A DNA stretch of 64,000 nt from Cardiobacteriaceae bacterium (GTDB taxonomy: Bacteria; Pseudomonadota; Gammaproteobacteria; Cardiobacteriales; Cardiobacteriaceae): the NCBI GenBank assembly GCA_030529365.1, contig JAUMXB010000010.1, forward strand, positions 17,377 to 81,376, read 5' to 3'. A model generated the notes under the pieces. The model did no database searches. It saw nothing but the letters and a program-made list of their open reading frames with translations, and was not told where the DNA came from. Shown here in pieces: positions 37,033 to 44,319 of the stretch. How positions within the stretch are numbered: the first letter of the stretch is position 1; every line of letters starts with the position of its first letter. Made by a program: the position numbers and the translations under genes.

Positions 37033-37117
37033 TGAGAATTTTTCTCATCATTAAGCGCTTATTGTGAGAAATTTTCTCACAATAAGCGCTTTATAGTGGT
37101 AAAAATAATCTATTTTT
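37033..37117. repeat. AAGCGCTT composite intergenic repeat, copy 11
   Basis: GAGAATTTTTCTC, AAGCGCTT, GAGAAATTTTCTC, AAGCGCTT (31 bp on), then GTGGTAAAAATAATCTATTTTT. Starts just upstream of the cca start codon in a divergent gap. Confidence 0.92.
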
Positions 37118-37126
37118 CAATAAAAA

Positions 37127-37282
37127 ATGAAAAGCATTAAAACCATGTCAACATGGCTGCAAAGATCATATCGCGGCATTGGCGCAAACGCCACAGCATG
37201 CGCATCGGCAAGCCAAAAAATAACAGTCATTCTCATTGCAGTTTTCAGACCAATTTTCTATACTGCACTGCCTTGGTACTGA
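37127..37282 (+). CDS. Possible small hydrophobic protein (51 codons)
   Basis: An ATG 10 nt after the tail of repeat copy 11 opens a 51-aa frame with a hydrophobic C-terminal part (ITVILIAVFRPIFYTALPW). The spacing from repeat tail to ATG is like that at truB, queA and the EamA gene. Against it, the frame has no ribosome-binding site and it covers the promoter of the next gene. I report it only as a candidate. Confidence 0.15.
   Translation: MKSIKTMSTWLQRSYRGIGANATACASASQKITVILIAVFRPIFYTALPWY
37219..37239 (+). promoter_or_regulatory. Fur-box-like sequence over the -35 of the FmdE-like gene
   Basis: AATAACAGTCATTCTCATTGC resembles the ATCATTCTCATT type of Fur operator and overlaps the -35 element. 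Match judged by eye, with several mismatches to the full 19-bp consensus. Confidence 0.4.
37236..37264 (+). promoter_or_regulatory. Sigma70 promoter of the FmdE-like gene
   Basis: TTGCAG (37236-37241), 17-bp spacer, TATACT (37259-37264). It lies 59 nt upstream of the start codon and is independent of the composite repeat. Confidence 0.7.
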
Positions 37283-37322
37283 TTACCAATTCTTAGTTTT
37301 CCATCCATTTTTGGAGTCAATC

Positions 37323-38066
37323 ATGAAGAAGCAGGCAGGTTTGAGAAATTCTTTGCTTTCATTGGCCGTTTTGCTGGCGGGGCAGGCGGTGGCGGCATCA
37401 TCCGAAGTGACGTATCCGGCGTATTTCGAGAAAATTTCGCCCATCGTCATGCAGGATGATCTCGCGAAAATCCTCGGCTCTTCCAATGGCCTCTTTGAAT
37501 ATACTTTTGCCGATGCCGCCAAGGGCGCGGGGCATGTCTGCCCGGCAGTGGCCGGTGCGTGGATGGAAACGCGCGTGGCCTTGCAGGCGCTTTATGGCGA
37601 GGAAACACCGGTGCGCGGACGCATTCACGTGATTCTCAAGGGCAGCGAGGATGACGGCTTTACCGGCGCGATGGCGAACGTCATCGGCATGATTACCGGC
37701 GCCACGCGCAAGCAGGGCTTTGGCGGACAATTCGGCGCGCCCGAGCACAAGCGCCAGGATTTGCTCGCCTTCAAGAACGACAACAGCGAAGGGCCGATGT
37801 ACGCGATCTTCACCCGTCTCGATGCCGCTCTCAAGCCGGAAAAATGCGTGAAAGTGGTCTATAACCCGCAGGCTGTGCCGTTCAAGGAAGAAATCAAGCC
37901 CTTGATGGCGAAAGTGAAGAAAGGCGAGGCCAGCGACGGGGAAAAGGCGGAATTTGGCACGCTGTGGCAGGAGCGCGTCGAGCGCATGATCATCACCAAT
38001 TTCGAGGAAGGCAGAAATGCGGAGATGATCCGGCTGGAAGAGTGCAACGTTGCCGATCATTTCTGA
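37323..38066 (+). CDS. Exported FmdE-like protein
   Basis: A 247-aa protein with a Sec signal peptide (MKKQAGLRNSLLSLAVLLAGQAVAA, cleavage near residue 25). The mature part has AAKGAGHVCPAVAGAWMETRVALQALYG and, later, TGAMANVIGMITGATRKQGF. The H.CP and ITGAT..KG-like blocks resemble the metal-binding N-terminal domain of FmdE (formylmethanofuran dehydrogenase subunit E family), which is widespread in organisms without methanogenesis. A third Cys is in PEKCVKVVYNP and a fourth in EECNVADHF. The role is unknown; a metal-related one is suggested by the fold and the Fur-like site upstream. The ATG at 37323 has GGAG 9 nt upstream. Confidence 0.65.
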   Translation: MKKQAGLRNSLLSLAVLLAGQAVAASSEVTYPAYFEKISPIVMQDDLAKILGSSNGLFEYTFADAAKGAGHVCPAVAGAWMETRVALQALYGEETPVRGRIHVILKGSEDDGFTGAMANVIGMITGATRKQGFGGQFGAPEHKRQDLLAFKNDNSEGPMYAIFTRLDAALKPEKCVKVVYNPQAVPFKEEIKPLMAKVKKGEASDGEKAEFGTLWQERVERMIITNFEEGRNAEMIRLEECNVADHF

Positions 38067-38085
38067 GCGCTGTTTGATATGCGTC

Positions 38086-38110
38086 AACCCGCCGTCATGG
38101 CGGGTTTTTT
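38086..38110 (+). terminator. Rho-independent terminator
   Basis: AACCCGCC GTCAT GGCGGGTTTTTT, about 20 nt after the FmdE-like gene and 50 nt before rsmI. Confidence 0.88.
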
Positions 38111-38162
38111 GATGGCGGAATTCGGCACTATACTGCACGCTTTTCACGGCGCGGAGAAACGC

Positions 38163-39002
38163 ATGGCGGGCACATTGTTTGTGGTGGCGACACCGATTGG
38201 GCATCTGGAAGATATCTCGGCGCGGGCGCAGGCCACCTTGCGCGCGGCGGCAGTGATTGCCTGCGAGGATACGCGGGTGAGCCGCCGCCTGCTCGATGCC
38301 TGCGGCATTGCCACGCCGCTGGTGGCGCTGCATCAGCACAACGAACGCGGCGCGGCTGAGGCACTGCTGGCGCGCTTGCAGGCAGGCGAGGATGTGGCGC
38401 TGATTTCGGATGCGGGCACGCCGCTGGTGTCTGATCCGGGCGCGACGTTGACGCGCATGGCGCATGAGACAGGCATCAGGGTATCGCCCGTGCCGGGTGC
38501 GAGTGCGGTGATGGCGGCCCTGTCGGCAAGCGGTTTGCCGGGGGATGCCTTCCATTTCGCCGGATTCGTGCCGAGCCGCGCGGGTGAACGCACGCGCTTT
38601 CTTGAAAGCTTTCGCGCGAGCGCCGTGACTACCGTGATGTTCGAAACGCCGCACCGCATTGCCGATACGCTCGCGGCGATGGCGGAAAGCTATGCGGGCG
38701 GGCGCGTGCTGGTGATTGCGCGCGAGCTGACCAAGCAGTTCGAAGAAATTGTGCGCCTGCGCATTGATGAGGCGTGCGCGTGGCTTGCCAGCGATGCCAA
38801 CCATGCGCGCGGCGAATTCGTGCTTGTGCTCGACGCGGCAGAAGTGCAAACCGATGACGCCGCCTGGCAGGCGCTTGCCGAAGATTTGCGCGCGGCGGGC
38901 GTATCGAGCCGCGATGCCGCCGCCATCGTTGCGCGGCATTGCGATGCGCCCAAGAAAGCGGTGTACCAATATCTGATTGCCGCGGACGGGGAAAATCGCT
39001 AA
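38163..39002 (+). CDS. rsmI: 16S rRNA (cytidine(1402)-2'-O)-methyltransferase RsmI
   Basis: Methylates the 2'-OH of C1402 in the 16S decoding centre. The 279-aa protein starts TLFVVATPIGHLEDISARAQATLRAAAVIACEDTRVSRRLL and continues with LHQHNERGAAEALL, GEDVALISDAGTPLVSDPGATL, VSPVPGASAVMAALSASGLPGDAFHFAGFVPSRAGER, VMFETPHRIADTL and ARELTKQFEEIVR, all family hallmarks. I took the ATG at 38163 because the sequence before it includes the previous terminator. gmk follows 27 bp later. Confidence 0.96.
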   Translation: MAGTLFVVATPIGHLEDISARAQATLRAAAVIACEDTRVSRRLLDACGIATPLVALHQHNERGAAEALLARLQAGEDVALISDAGTPLVSDPGATLTRMAHETGIRVSPVPGASAVMAALSASGLPGDAFHFAGFVPSRAGERTRFLESFRASAVTTVMFETPHRIADTLAAMAESYAGGRVLVIARELTKQFEEIVRLRIDEACAWLASDANHARGEFVLVLDAAEVQTDDAAWQALAEDLRAAGVSSRDAAAIVARHCDAPKKAVYQYLIAADGENR

Positions 39003-39029
39003 AGTCTCGCGCCAAATTTCGGAGGGAAC

Positions 39030-39641
39030 ATGAAAGGTCAGCTTTGGATCGTGGCCGCGCCGTCCGGCGGCGGCAAGACCTCGTTGATTGGCGAGGCGGT
39101 GCGCGTGCTCGATGGCGTGGTGGAATCCGTGTCGCACACCACGCGCGAATGCCGCCCCGGCGAGGAAAACGGCGTGCATTATCATTTTGTCTCGCAAGCG
39201 GATTTCGACGATTTGGTCGCCAAGGGCGATTTTCTCGAATGGGCGCAGGTTTTCCAGCATGCCTATGGCACCTCGGGCGCGAAAGTCGATGAACTGCTCG
39301 ATGCGGGCTACGACGTGATCCTCAACATCGACTGGCAGGGCGCGCAGCAGGTGAAGGCCAAGCGCCCGGATACGCGCATGGTTTTCCTGTTGCCGCCTTC
39401 GCTCGACGCGCTGCGCGAACGCCTCACCAAACGCGGGCAGGACAGCGATGCCGTGGTTGAGAAGCGCATGGCGCAAGCCACCGAGCAAATCGGCCATTGG
39501 CGCGAGTTTGAATACGTGATCGTCAATGACGACTTCGCACGCGCCGCGCGCGAACTGCAAGGGCTGATTCTCGCCGACCGCCTGAAACGCGAACGCTGCT
39601 GCGGCGATTTGCAGGCGCTGCTCGGCAGATTGGGGCAGTGA
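39030..39641 (+). CDS. gmk: Guanylate kinase
   Basis: Phosphorylates GMP to GDP. The 203-aa protein has the P-loop APSGGGKTS at residues 10-18, the GMP-binding block SVSHTTRECRPGEENGVHYHFV, FLEWAQVFQHAYGTS, NIDWQGAQQVK and the lid FLLPPSLDALRERLTKRGQDSDAVVEKRM. Length and motifs are normal. Ribosome-binding site GGAGG precedes the ATG. rpoZ and spoT, which often follow gmk, are absent. Confidence 0.97.
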   Translation: MKGQLWIVAAPSGGGKTSLIGEAVRVLDGVVESVSHTTRECRPGEENGVHYHFVSQADFDDLVAKGDFLEWAQVFQHAYGTSGAKVDELLDAGYDVILNIDWQGAQQVKAKRPDTRMVFLLPPSLDALRERLTKRGQDSDAVVEKRMAQATEQIGHWREFEYVIVNDDFARAARELQGLILADRLKRERCCGDLQALLGRLGQ

Positions 39642-39844
39642 ATGAAAGACATTCACCATCGCGCCACGACGGACGTTGCAGGCAACCTCCCTGCCTGATG
39701 CCCGATATCGGAAACGTCAGTCATGAATCACTGACGTTGGGGCAAGCGCATACCCGCAGGGCGTGAGGATGCAGTTTGCCTGGGTTCATTCGTGTGCATT
39801 CGTGTGCGTGTCGGCGTTGCTGTCGCATCTTTGTTTTGGTTTGT
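39642..39844. other. Intergenic region with small palindromes
   Basis: Contains ACGTTGCAGGCAACCTCCCTGCC at 39673-39693 (same family as the palindrome at 58411) and a perfect 9-bp inverted repeat AACGTCAGT / ACTGACGTT around 39711-39736. A CATTCGTGTG direct repeat lies near 39788-39807. No gene seen. Confidence 0.6.
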
Positions 39845-39929
39845 TGATAAATTTTCTCATCAATAAGTGCTTATTGCGATAAATTTTCTCATAATAAGCG
39901 CTTGTGGATGGTAAAAAAGTACCATTTTT
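39845..39929. repeat. AAGCGCTT composite intergenic repeat, copy 12
   Basis: GATAAATTTTCTC, AAGTGCTT, GATAAATTTTCTC, AAGCGCTT (31 bp on), then GATGGTAAAAAAGTACCATTTTTG. The tail dyad is GGTAAAAAAGTACC. The EamA ATG follows 9 nt later. Confidence 0.92.
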
Positions 39930-39938
39930 GGAGTTTTA

Positions 39939-40859
39939 ATGAAATCATGGAAACTGCCGCATCCCTATGTGATGCTTTTTTTGGCACCGCTTTTCTGGGC
40001 GACAAGCAATGTGACCGGGAAAATCGGCAAGGGGCTGCTCACGCCGTATGAATTCACGTTCTGGCGCTGGATAGTGGCGGCGGCGGTGATGACGGCGGTG
40101 TTCTGGCCGGTGATCCGCGCGGATTTGCCGGTGCTGAAAAAGCGCATGCTGTGGCTCTTCATCGTGGGCGGCAGCGGGTTCGCGCTGTTCAATATCGTGC
40201 TTTACAGTGCGTTTCGCCATGGCGCGAGCGTGACCAACGTCTCCATCATTACGGCGCTGATTCCGGTGATGGTGTTGCTGGTGGACGTGTTTTTCCTGCG
40301 CGGGCGCGCCCATCCCCTGCAATGGCTGGGTGTAGCGCTGTCTTTTCTCGGCGTGGTCTGGGTGGTGAGCGGTGGCAGGCCGCTTGCCCTGCTCGAGCAG
40401 GGGATTGCACGCGGCGATTCGCTCGCGTTTGTGACGTCGGCGATTTATGCCGCTTATTCGCTGGCGCTGCGTCATGCGCCCAAGGTGCATTGGGCGAGTT
40501 TGCTGTGGGCGATGTGCGTGGCGGCGGTGGTGGTGAGCGTGCCGTTTTATGCCTATGAAGGGATGACGCAGGGTTTTCGCCTGCCAGGCGTCAAGGCATG
40601 GCTGCTGGTTCTGTATGTTGCCATTTTCATTGCGATTGTTTCCAAGCTGTTTTACATGGAAAGCGTGATTGCCATTGGTGCGAGCCGTGCGGCGCTGACG
40701 ATGAATCTGCTGCCGGTGTTCGGCGCAATCGTTGGCGTGATGTTTTTTGCCGATGAGGAGCTGAGCGCGCATGTGCTGGTGGCGCTGGTGCTGGTGGGCG
40801 GCGGGATTTTGCTGTCGGAGTGGGGCGCGGCACAGCAGCGAAGGTTGGGAATGGTGTGA
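39939..40859 (+). CDS. EamA/DMT-family transporter
   Basis: A 306-aa membrane protein with ten predicted helices in two EamA repeats. The first repeat has FLAPLFWATSNVTGKIGKGLLTPYEFTFWRWIVAAAVM, and ALFNIVLYSAFRHGASVTNVSIITALIPVMVLLVDVFFLRGR at the repeat's end. The second closes with AIGASRAALTMNLLPVFGAIVGVMFFADEELSAHVLVALVLVGGGILLSEW. These are usual for drug/metabolite exporters of the YdcZ/RhaT type; the substrate cannot be told. The start codon follows repeat copy 12 closely with GGAG as ribosome-binding site. Confidence 0.88.
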   Translation: MKSWKLPHPYVMLFLAPLFWATSNVTGKIGKGLLTPYEFTFWRWIVAAAVMTAVFWPVIRADLPVLKKRMLWLFIVGGSGFALFNIVLYSAFRHGASVTNVSIITALIPVMVLLVDVFFLRGRAHPLQWLGVALSFLGVVWVVSGGRPLALLEQGIARGDSLAFVTSAIYAAYSLALRHAPKVHWASLLWAMCVAAVVVSVPFYAYEGMTQGFRLPGVKAWLLVLYVAIFIAIVSKLFYMESVIAIGASRAALTMNLLPVFGAIVGVMFFADEELSAHVLVALVLVGGGILLSEWGAAQQRRLGMV

Positions 40860-41570
40860 TGGCGGGTTGGCCGCCTTGTAGGGACGTAGCCTGCTACGTC
40901 TTGTATGAAGGGAAAGGCGGACGTTGCAGCCCCGGACGACATTCACCTACGGGAAAACGCATGGCGCGGAAACGGTATTGAAGAACCGGCCGCGCGGTCG
41001 CGAAGCGCGAAAAAGAAAATATCCCGAGACACTACCACAGATGTCAGCAACACAGTGCCTGGCAAGATGCCTGACCGCATGGGCTTACGCCCATCCTGCG
41101 AATCGCTGCGCGATGGCGGGCTAAAGCAAATTGGATTTATCTGTTTACACATGTGGTTGCGACGAAGCGCCTCAAAGCCCCTGGGCGCAGCCGCAGACGC
41201 GGGGCTTTTTTGGCGGGGTTACGGGCTTGGGTGTTTGAGCGACAGCGAGTTTACAAGCCCGCCGCCAAAAGCCCCGCGGCAAGGGAAAACTGCGCCCCGG
41301 GGTCGCCTTTCTTTGGTTCCAAAACAGGAACACGTCCTTTGGCGACGCAAAGAACGTGTTCCTGTTTTTGGAACCGGCCGCGCGGCCGCAAAGCGCAATC
41401 TCGAAAAGAGCGAACCATGCAGAAAATCACCATGGACTTGTTGACGCAAATATTGTGGAAAACTTTGTTTCCCTCTCATCCTAATGCCATGCCAGTCGAG
41501 CAATTGGCCTTTGCTTTGAATTTCGTCGATATTTAAACCAAAAACGCTCTAAAGCCCACCTTACGGACAA
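40860..41570. other. 700-bp non-coding region rich in hairpins and short repeats
   Basis: Between EamA and the yjdM end. It holds GTAGGGACGTAGCCTGCTACGTC (40878-40900), two direct copies of GAACCGGCCGCGCGG (40982 and 41371), a stem AAAGCCCC..GGGGCTTTTTT (41174-41212), and a long inverted repeat AAACAGGAACACGT / ACGTGTTCCTGTTT spanning about 41322-41367. Short frames through it have no recognisable product. Confidence 0.6.
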
Positions 41571-41654
41571 TGAGAAATTTTCTCATCAATAAGCGCTTAT
41601 GGCGAGAAAATTTATCAACATAAGCGCTTATTGATGGTAAAAAGTTGCTATTTA
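41571..41654. repeat. AAGCGCTT composite intergenic repeat, copy 13
   Basis: GAGAAATTTTCTC, AAGCGCTT, GAGAAAATTTATC, AAGCGCTT (31 bp on), then GATGGTAAAAAGTTGCTATTTA. Its last bases supply the stop codon of yjdM (complement of TTA at 41652-41654). Confidence 0.92.
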
Positions 41655-41987
41655 CGATGATTTCTTGACGAATTCGCTTTTCAGCATCATGCCGCCGAAG
41701 CCATCGATTTTGCAGTCGATGTTGTGGTCGGCGCCGGGGATGACGCGGATGTTTTTCACTTTGGCGCCCTGTTTGATGCTCTGGCTGCTGCCTTTGGGCT
41801 TCAGAGCCTTGATGAGGACGACGCTGTCGCCATCCTGCAAGACGGCGCCGTTGGCGTCGAGGACTTGTTCTTCCGCGTCGGCGGGCGCGGCGTTGTCATC
41901 CCATTCATAAGCGCATTCGGGGCAGATGTTCAGGGTGCCGTCGAAGTAGGCGTAGGGGCTTTGGCATTGCGGGCAGGTGAGGCTCAT
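41652..41987 (-). CDS. yjdM: Zinc-ribbon protein YjdM (PhnA family)
   Basis: A 111-aa protein. The N-terminal zinc ribbon is [27 protein letters not shown], with two CxxC pairs. The PhnA-type beta domain includes [27 protein letters not shown] and [36 protein letters not shown]. Despite the old name, a role in phosphonate use is not established for this family. The ATG at 41987 has AAGGA upstream. The fah-like gene is 22 bp upstream on the same strand. Confidence 0.92.
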   Translation of the reverse strand: MSLTCPQCQSPYAYFDGTLNICPECAYEWDDNAAPADAEEQVLDANGAVLQDGDSVVLIKALKPKGSSQSIKQGAKVKNIRVIPGADHNIDCKIDGFGGMMLKSEFVKKSS

Positions 41988-42009
41988 GATGTTTTCCTTG
42001 GTTTTGTAA

Positions 42010-42654
42010 TCAGGCGATATGGAAGTCGGCAGTGAGCGGCGAGTTTTCCAGGGCAAGGCGGATGCGGTCGCCGCTTGCGAGTTTGCCGACGCCCTGCGGG
42101 GTGCCGGTGTAGATGATGTCGCCGGGGTGCAGGGTGAAGTGGCGGCTTAAGTATTCGATGATGTCGGCGATGGGGAAGAGCATGAGGGCGGTGTGGCCGT
42201 TTTGGCGGCGTTCGCCGTTCAGGTCCATGTAAAAGCGGATGTTTTCGGGCTCGAGGCCTTGCGCGGGGACGAAGGGGGTGAGCACGGCGGCGTGGTCGAA
42301 GCCTTTGGCGAGTGTCCACGGCAAGCCGGCGTTTTTGGCTTTTTCCTGTAAATCGCGCGCGGTGAGGTCGAGGCCGAGGGCGTAGCCGGCGATGTGATCA
42401 AGCGCTTGTTCACGCGCGATGTTTTTGCCGCCGTGGCCGAGATGGAGGACGAGTTCGGCTTCGTAGTGGACGTCGTTCGAGGTGGCGGGCAGATGGATGG
42501 CGGGAGCCGAGGTGAGCGCGCTTTGCGGTTTGAGGAAGACGACGGGCTCGGCCGGGCGGGCGTTGCCGAGTTCTTCGATGTGCGCGGCGTAGTTGCGGCC
42601 GATGCAGTAGATGGTGTGCAGCGGATGGCGGCTGCCGTCAAGATAAGCAAGCAT
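42010..42654 (-). CDS. Fumarylacetoacetate hydrolase-family protein (YcgM-like)
   Basis: A 214-aa single FAH domain: [32 protein letters not shown], the metal-binding [52 protein letters not shown], and [39 protein letters not shown]. Members of this small type act as acylpyruvases or oxaloacetate decarboxylases; which one is not decided. Followed closely by yjdM. Confidence 0.9.
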   Translation of the reverse strand: MLAYLDGSRHPLHTIYCIGRNYAAHIEELGNARPAEPVVFLKPQSALTSAPAIHLPATSNDVHYEAELVLHLGHGGKNIAREQALDHIAGYALGLDLTARDLQEKAKNAGLPWTLAKGFDHAAVLTPFVPAQGLEPENIRFYMDLNGERRQNGHTALMLFPIADIIEYLSRHFTLHPGDIIYTGTPQGVGKLASGDRIRLALENSPLTADFHIA

Positions 42655-42757
42655 GGGGTTCTCCGGGGAAGTCAGCGCGGCAAGGGTATCACAGTTTCCG
42701 CTTTTCCTTGCCGGCGGGTAACATGGCGCGCTTTATAAGCCGATAAGGGAGGGTTTT

Positions 42758-43261
42758 ATGGCTGATTTGTATATGTTTTATATGGGCGGCAATGCCGGGC
42801 GCAGCAATATCGAGGTGCATGATGTGCAGTTCGTGGCCTGCGACTCGGTGGAAGAGGCGATTCCGGCGCTGAAGGCGGCGTGGTTCGGCGATGCCAACAA
42901 GGTGCATATCGATGGTTATCAGATCGTCAACTGGGCAGATGGCTATGCAATCGATCTGGTGCGCGAGGGGACGGAGAACGGCGGGCTGAATCTGTATTTC
43001 GTCAATGTGGGCGGTTACTTGCCGCATCAGCTGGCCGAGGCGCACGAGTTCGGGCTGTTCGTGGCGGAAAATGCGGAAGCGGCCAAGGAGAAGGCGAAGC
43101 GCTCGCTGCTGTTGCATCATGCCTTGCAGCACAAGGACAATCTCAAGGATGTGGATGATTGTCTGCTGCTTGCCGAGGTGAATGGCTGGCAGGTGCGCTT
43201 GCGCGAGGATGCGCAGGGCAGTGCGCTGCCGCCGGAATGGCAGGGGTATCATCCGGTTTGA
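42758..43261 (+). CDS. DUF1543-family protein
   Basis: A 167-aa cytosolic protein. Its N-terminal block (YMFYMGGNAGRSNIEVHDVQFVACDSVEEAIPALKAAWFGDANKVHIDGYQIVNWADGYAIDL) is the DUF1543 pattern. A second part follows with NLYFVNVGGYLPHQLAEAHEFGLFVAENAEAAKEKAKRSLL. Function is unknown. AGGGAGG precedes the ATG. It is divergent from the FAH gene and its 3' end meets repeat copy 14. Confidence 0.8.
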   Translation: MADLYMFYMGGNAGRSNIEVHDVQFVACDSVEEAIPALKAAWFGDANKVHIDGYQIVNWADGYAIDLVREGTENGGLNLYFVNVGGYLPHQLAEAHEFGLFVAENAEAAKEKAKRSLLLHHALQHKDNLKDVDDCLLLAEVNGWQVRLREDAQGSALPPEWQGYHPV

Positions 43262-43268
43262 AGGGGGT

Positions 43269-43370
43269 ATTTTTTCTCGTGATGAAGCGCTTGTTGCGAT
43301 AAGTTTTCTCTCGCTGCGCGAGCTGTTCCAGTCGTGACAAACGCTTGTTTATGGTGAAAAATGCTACTTT
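43269..43370. repeat. AAGCGCTT composite intergenic repeat, copy 14 (interrupted)
   Basis: TATTTTTTCTC, AAGCGCTT (43284), GATAAGTTTTCTC, then about 20 bp of unrelated GC-rich sequence (CTCGCTGCGCGAGC hairpin), then AAACGCTT and ATGGTGAAAAATGCTACTTTTG. The hairpin appears to be an insertion in the unit. Confidence 0.8.
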
Positions 43371-43489
43371 TGTTGCTTTTGCGAGAAAAACATCAAGCTT
43401 GGCTGCCGCCGGCGTGGAGTCGCAGCAGCGCGGGTCATCCGTGCAACCGGACTTCCGGCCGATAGATCTATATCATATTGATTTTAAAT

Positions 43490-44131
43490 TTATTTTTGAA
43501 TTTCGGGGGGGGGGGACATTAATCCTGCCTCGACGATTACACGCAGTTCGGCGATCAGGCTTGGCATGTCCAGCATGGAGTCCCTATCGTCGGCGTAGAT
43601 GTTGAAGATGTCCTTGCCATTGAAGCTGTAGAGGATGGCCTTGAACAGCACGAAGATGCGCCTTTTCAGGCACTCTTCATCGAAATGGGGCAGGCTTTCT
43701 TGCAGCAGGCAAAGAAGGGTATGAATCATTTCTTCGGAGGCTGCCCGGATGAGCTGATGGCTTTGCGGCGATTCATTGCCGATGCGAATCAGGAGGTTGA
43801 TTACCTGGAAACCGCGCCGACCGGGCAGGGCGGAGAGTTCTTCCAGCGGACGCAGCAGGGCATTGACGATATCGGGGATGGTTGCGAGCGGCGGCAGGTT
43901 GTGCAGCGCCTGGGCGCAGGAACGCACATATGGAATATAGCGGTGAAGGAAAATGGCTTTGGTAAGGCCTTCCTTGCTGCCGAAATAATAGTTGACGGCA
44001 GCGAGATTGACTTCGGCTTCCTGGGTGATGTGGCGAAGTGATGTTGCGCTTATACCTTGTGTAATATAGAGTTTTTCGGCTGCTTGGATGATGCGGTCTT
44101 TGGTAGGAATTCGGGGAAAGTGCTCGAGCAT
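43490..44131 (-). CDS. TetR-family transcriptional regulator with 3' poly-G tract
   Basis: A 213-aa regulator. The helix-turn-helix is at residues about 10-57 (TKDRIIQAAEKLYITQGISATSLRHITQEAEVNLAAVNYYFGSKEGLTKAIF). The C-terminal ligand domain has FQVINLLIRIGNESPQSH and LFKAILYSFNGKDIF, like the CecR/YbiH subgroup. A run of eleven G on the plus strand (43505-43515) lies in the last codons, giving ...MSPPPEIQK. Gain or loss of one base would change the tail. The gene stands apart from likely targets, and 44132-44276 upstream is AT-rich without a clear operator. Confidence 0.88.
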   Translation of the reverse strand: MLEHFPRIPTKDRIIQAAEKLYITQGISATSLRHITQEAEVNLAAVNYYFGSKEGLTKAIFLHRYIPYVRSCAQALHNLPPLATIPDIVNALLRPLEELSALPGRRGFQVINLLIRIGNESPQSHQLIRAASEEMIHTLLCLLQESLPHFDEECLKRRIFVLFKAILYSFNGKDIFNIYADDRDSMLDMPSLIAELRVIVEAGLMSPPPEIQK

Positions 44132-44275
44132 CTCGAGTCTCCTTCTTGTTATTATTGGCGGAACATTATACGGATATGACAGGGGATGACTATTAAATTA
44201 ACACATTTGACATGTTTTGATATGTTTCGAGAAAAATTGATATTTCCGGACATGATACTGAATAAATCCAAAGAG

Positions 44276-44303
44276 GCCGTGCCGTATTTTGGACGGCACG
44301 GCT
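44276..44303 (-). terminator. Hairpin terminator downstream of hslU
   Basis: GCCGTGCCGT / ACGGCACGGC with a short loop, 17 nt beyond the hslU stop on the minus strand. The following T tract is weak (CTCTTT). Confidence 0.6.
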
Positions 44304-44319
44304 TGCATCAGGAGCCGGT

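Noticed and set aside
40905..41444. A 179-codon frame downstream of the EamA gene
   Set aside because: It runs through several inverted repeats and the product has no recognisable features; the region looks non-coding.
41571..41654. CRISPR-like array suggested by regularly spaced short repeats around AAGCGCTT
   Set aside because: Only two or three cores per locus, the repeat core is 8-10 bp, and the 'spacers' are conserved AT dyads rather than unique sequences. No cas genes are present.
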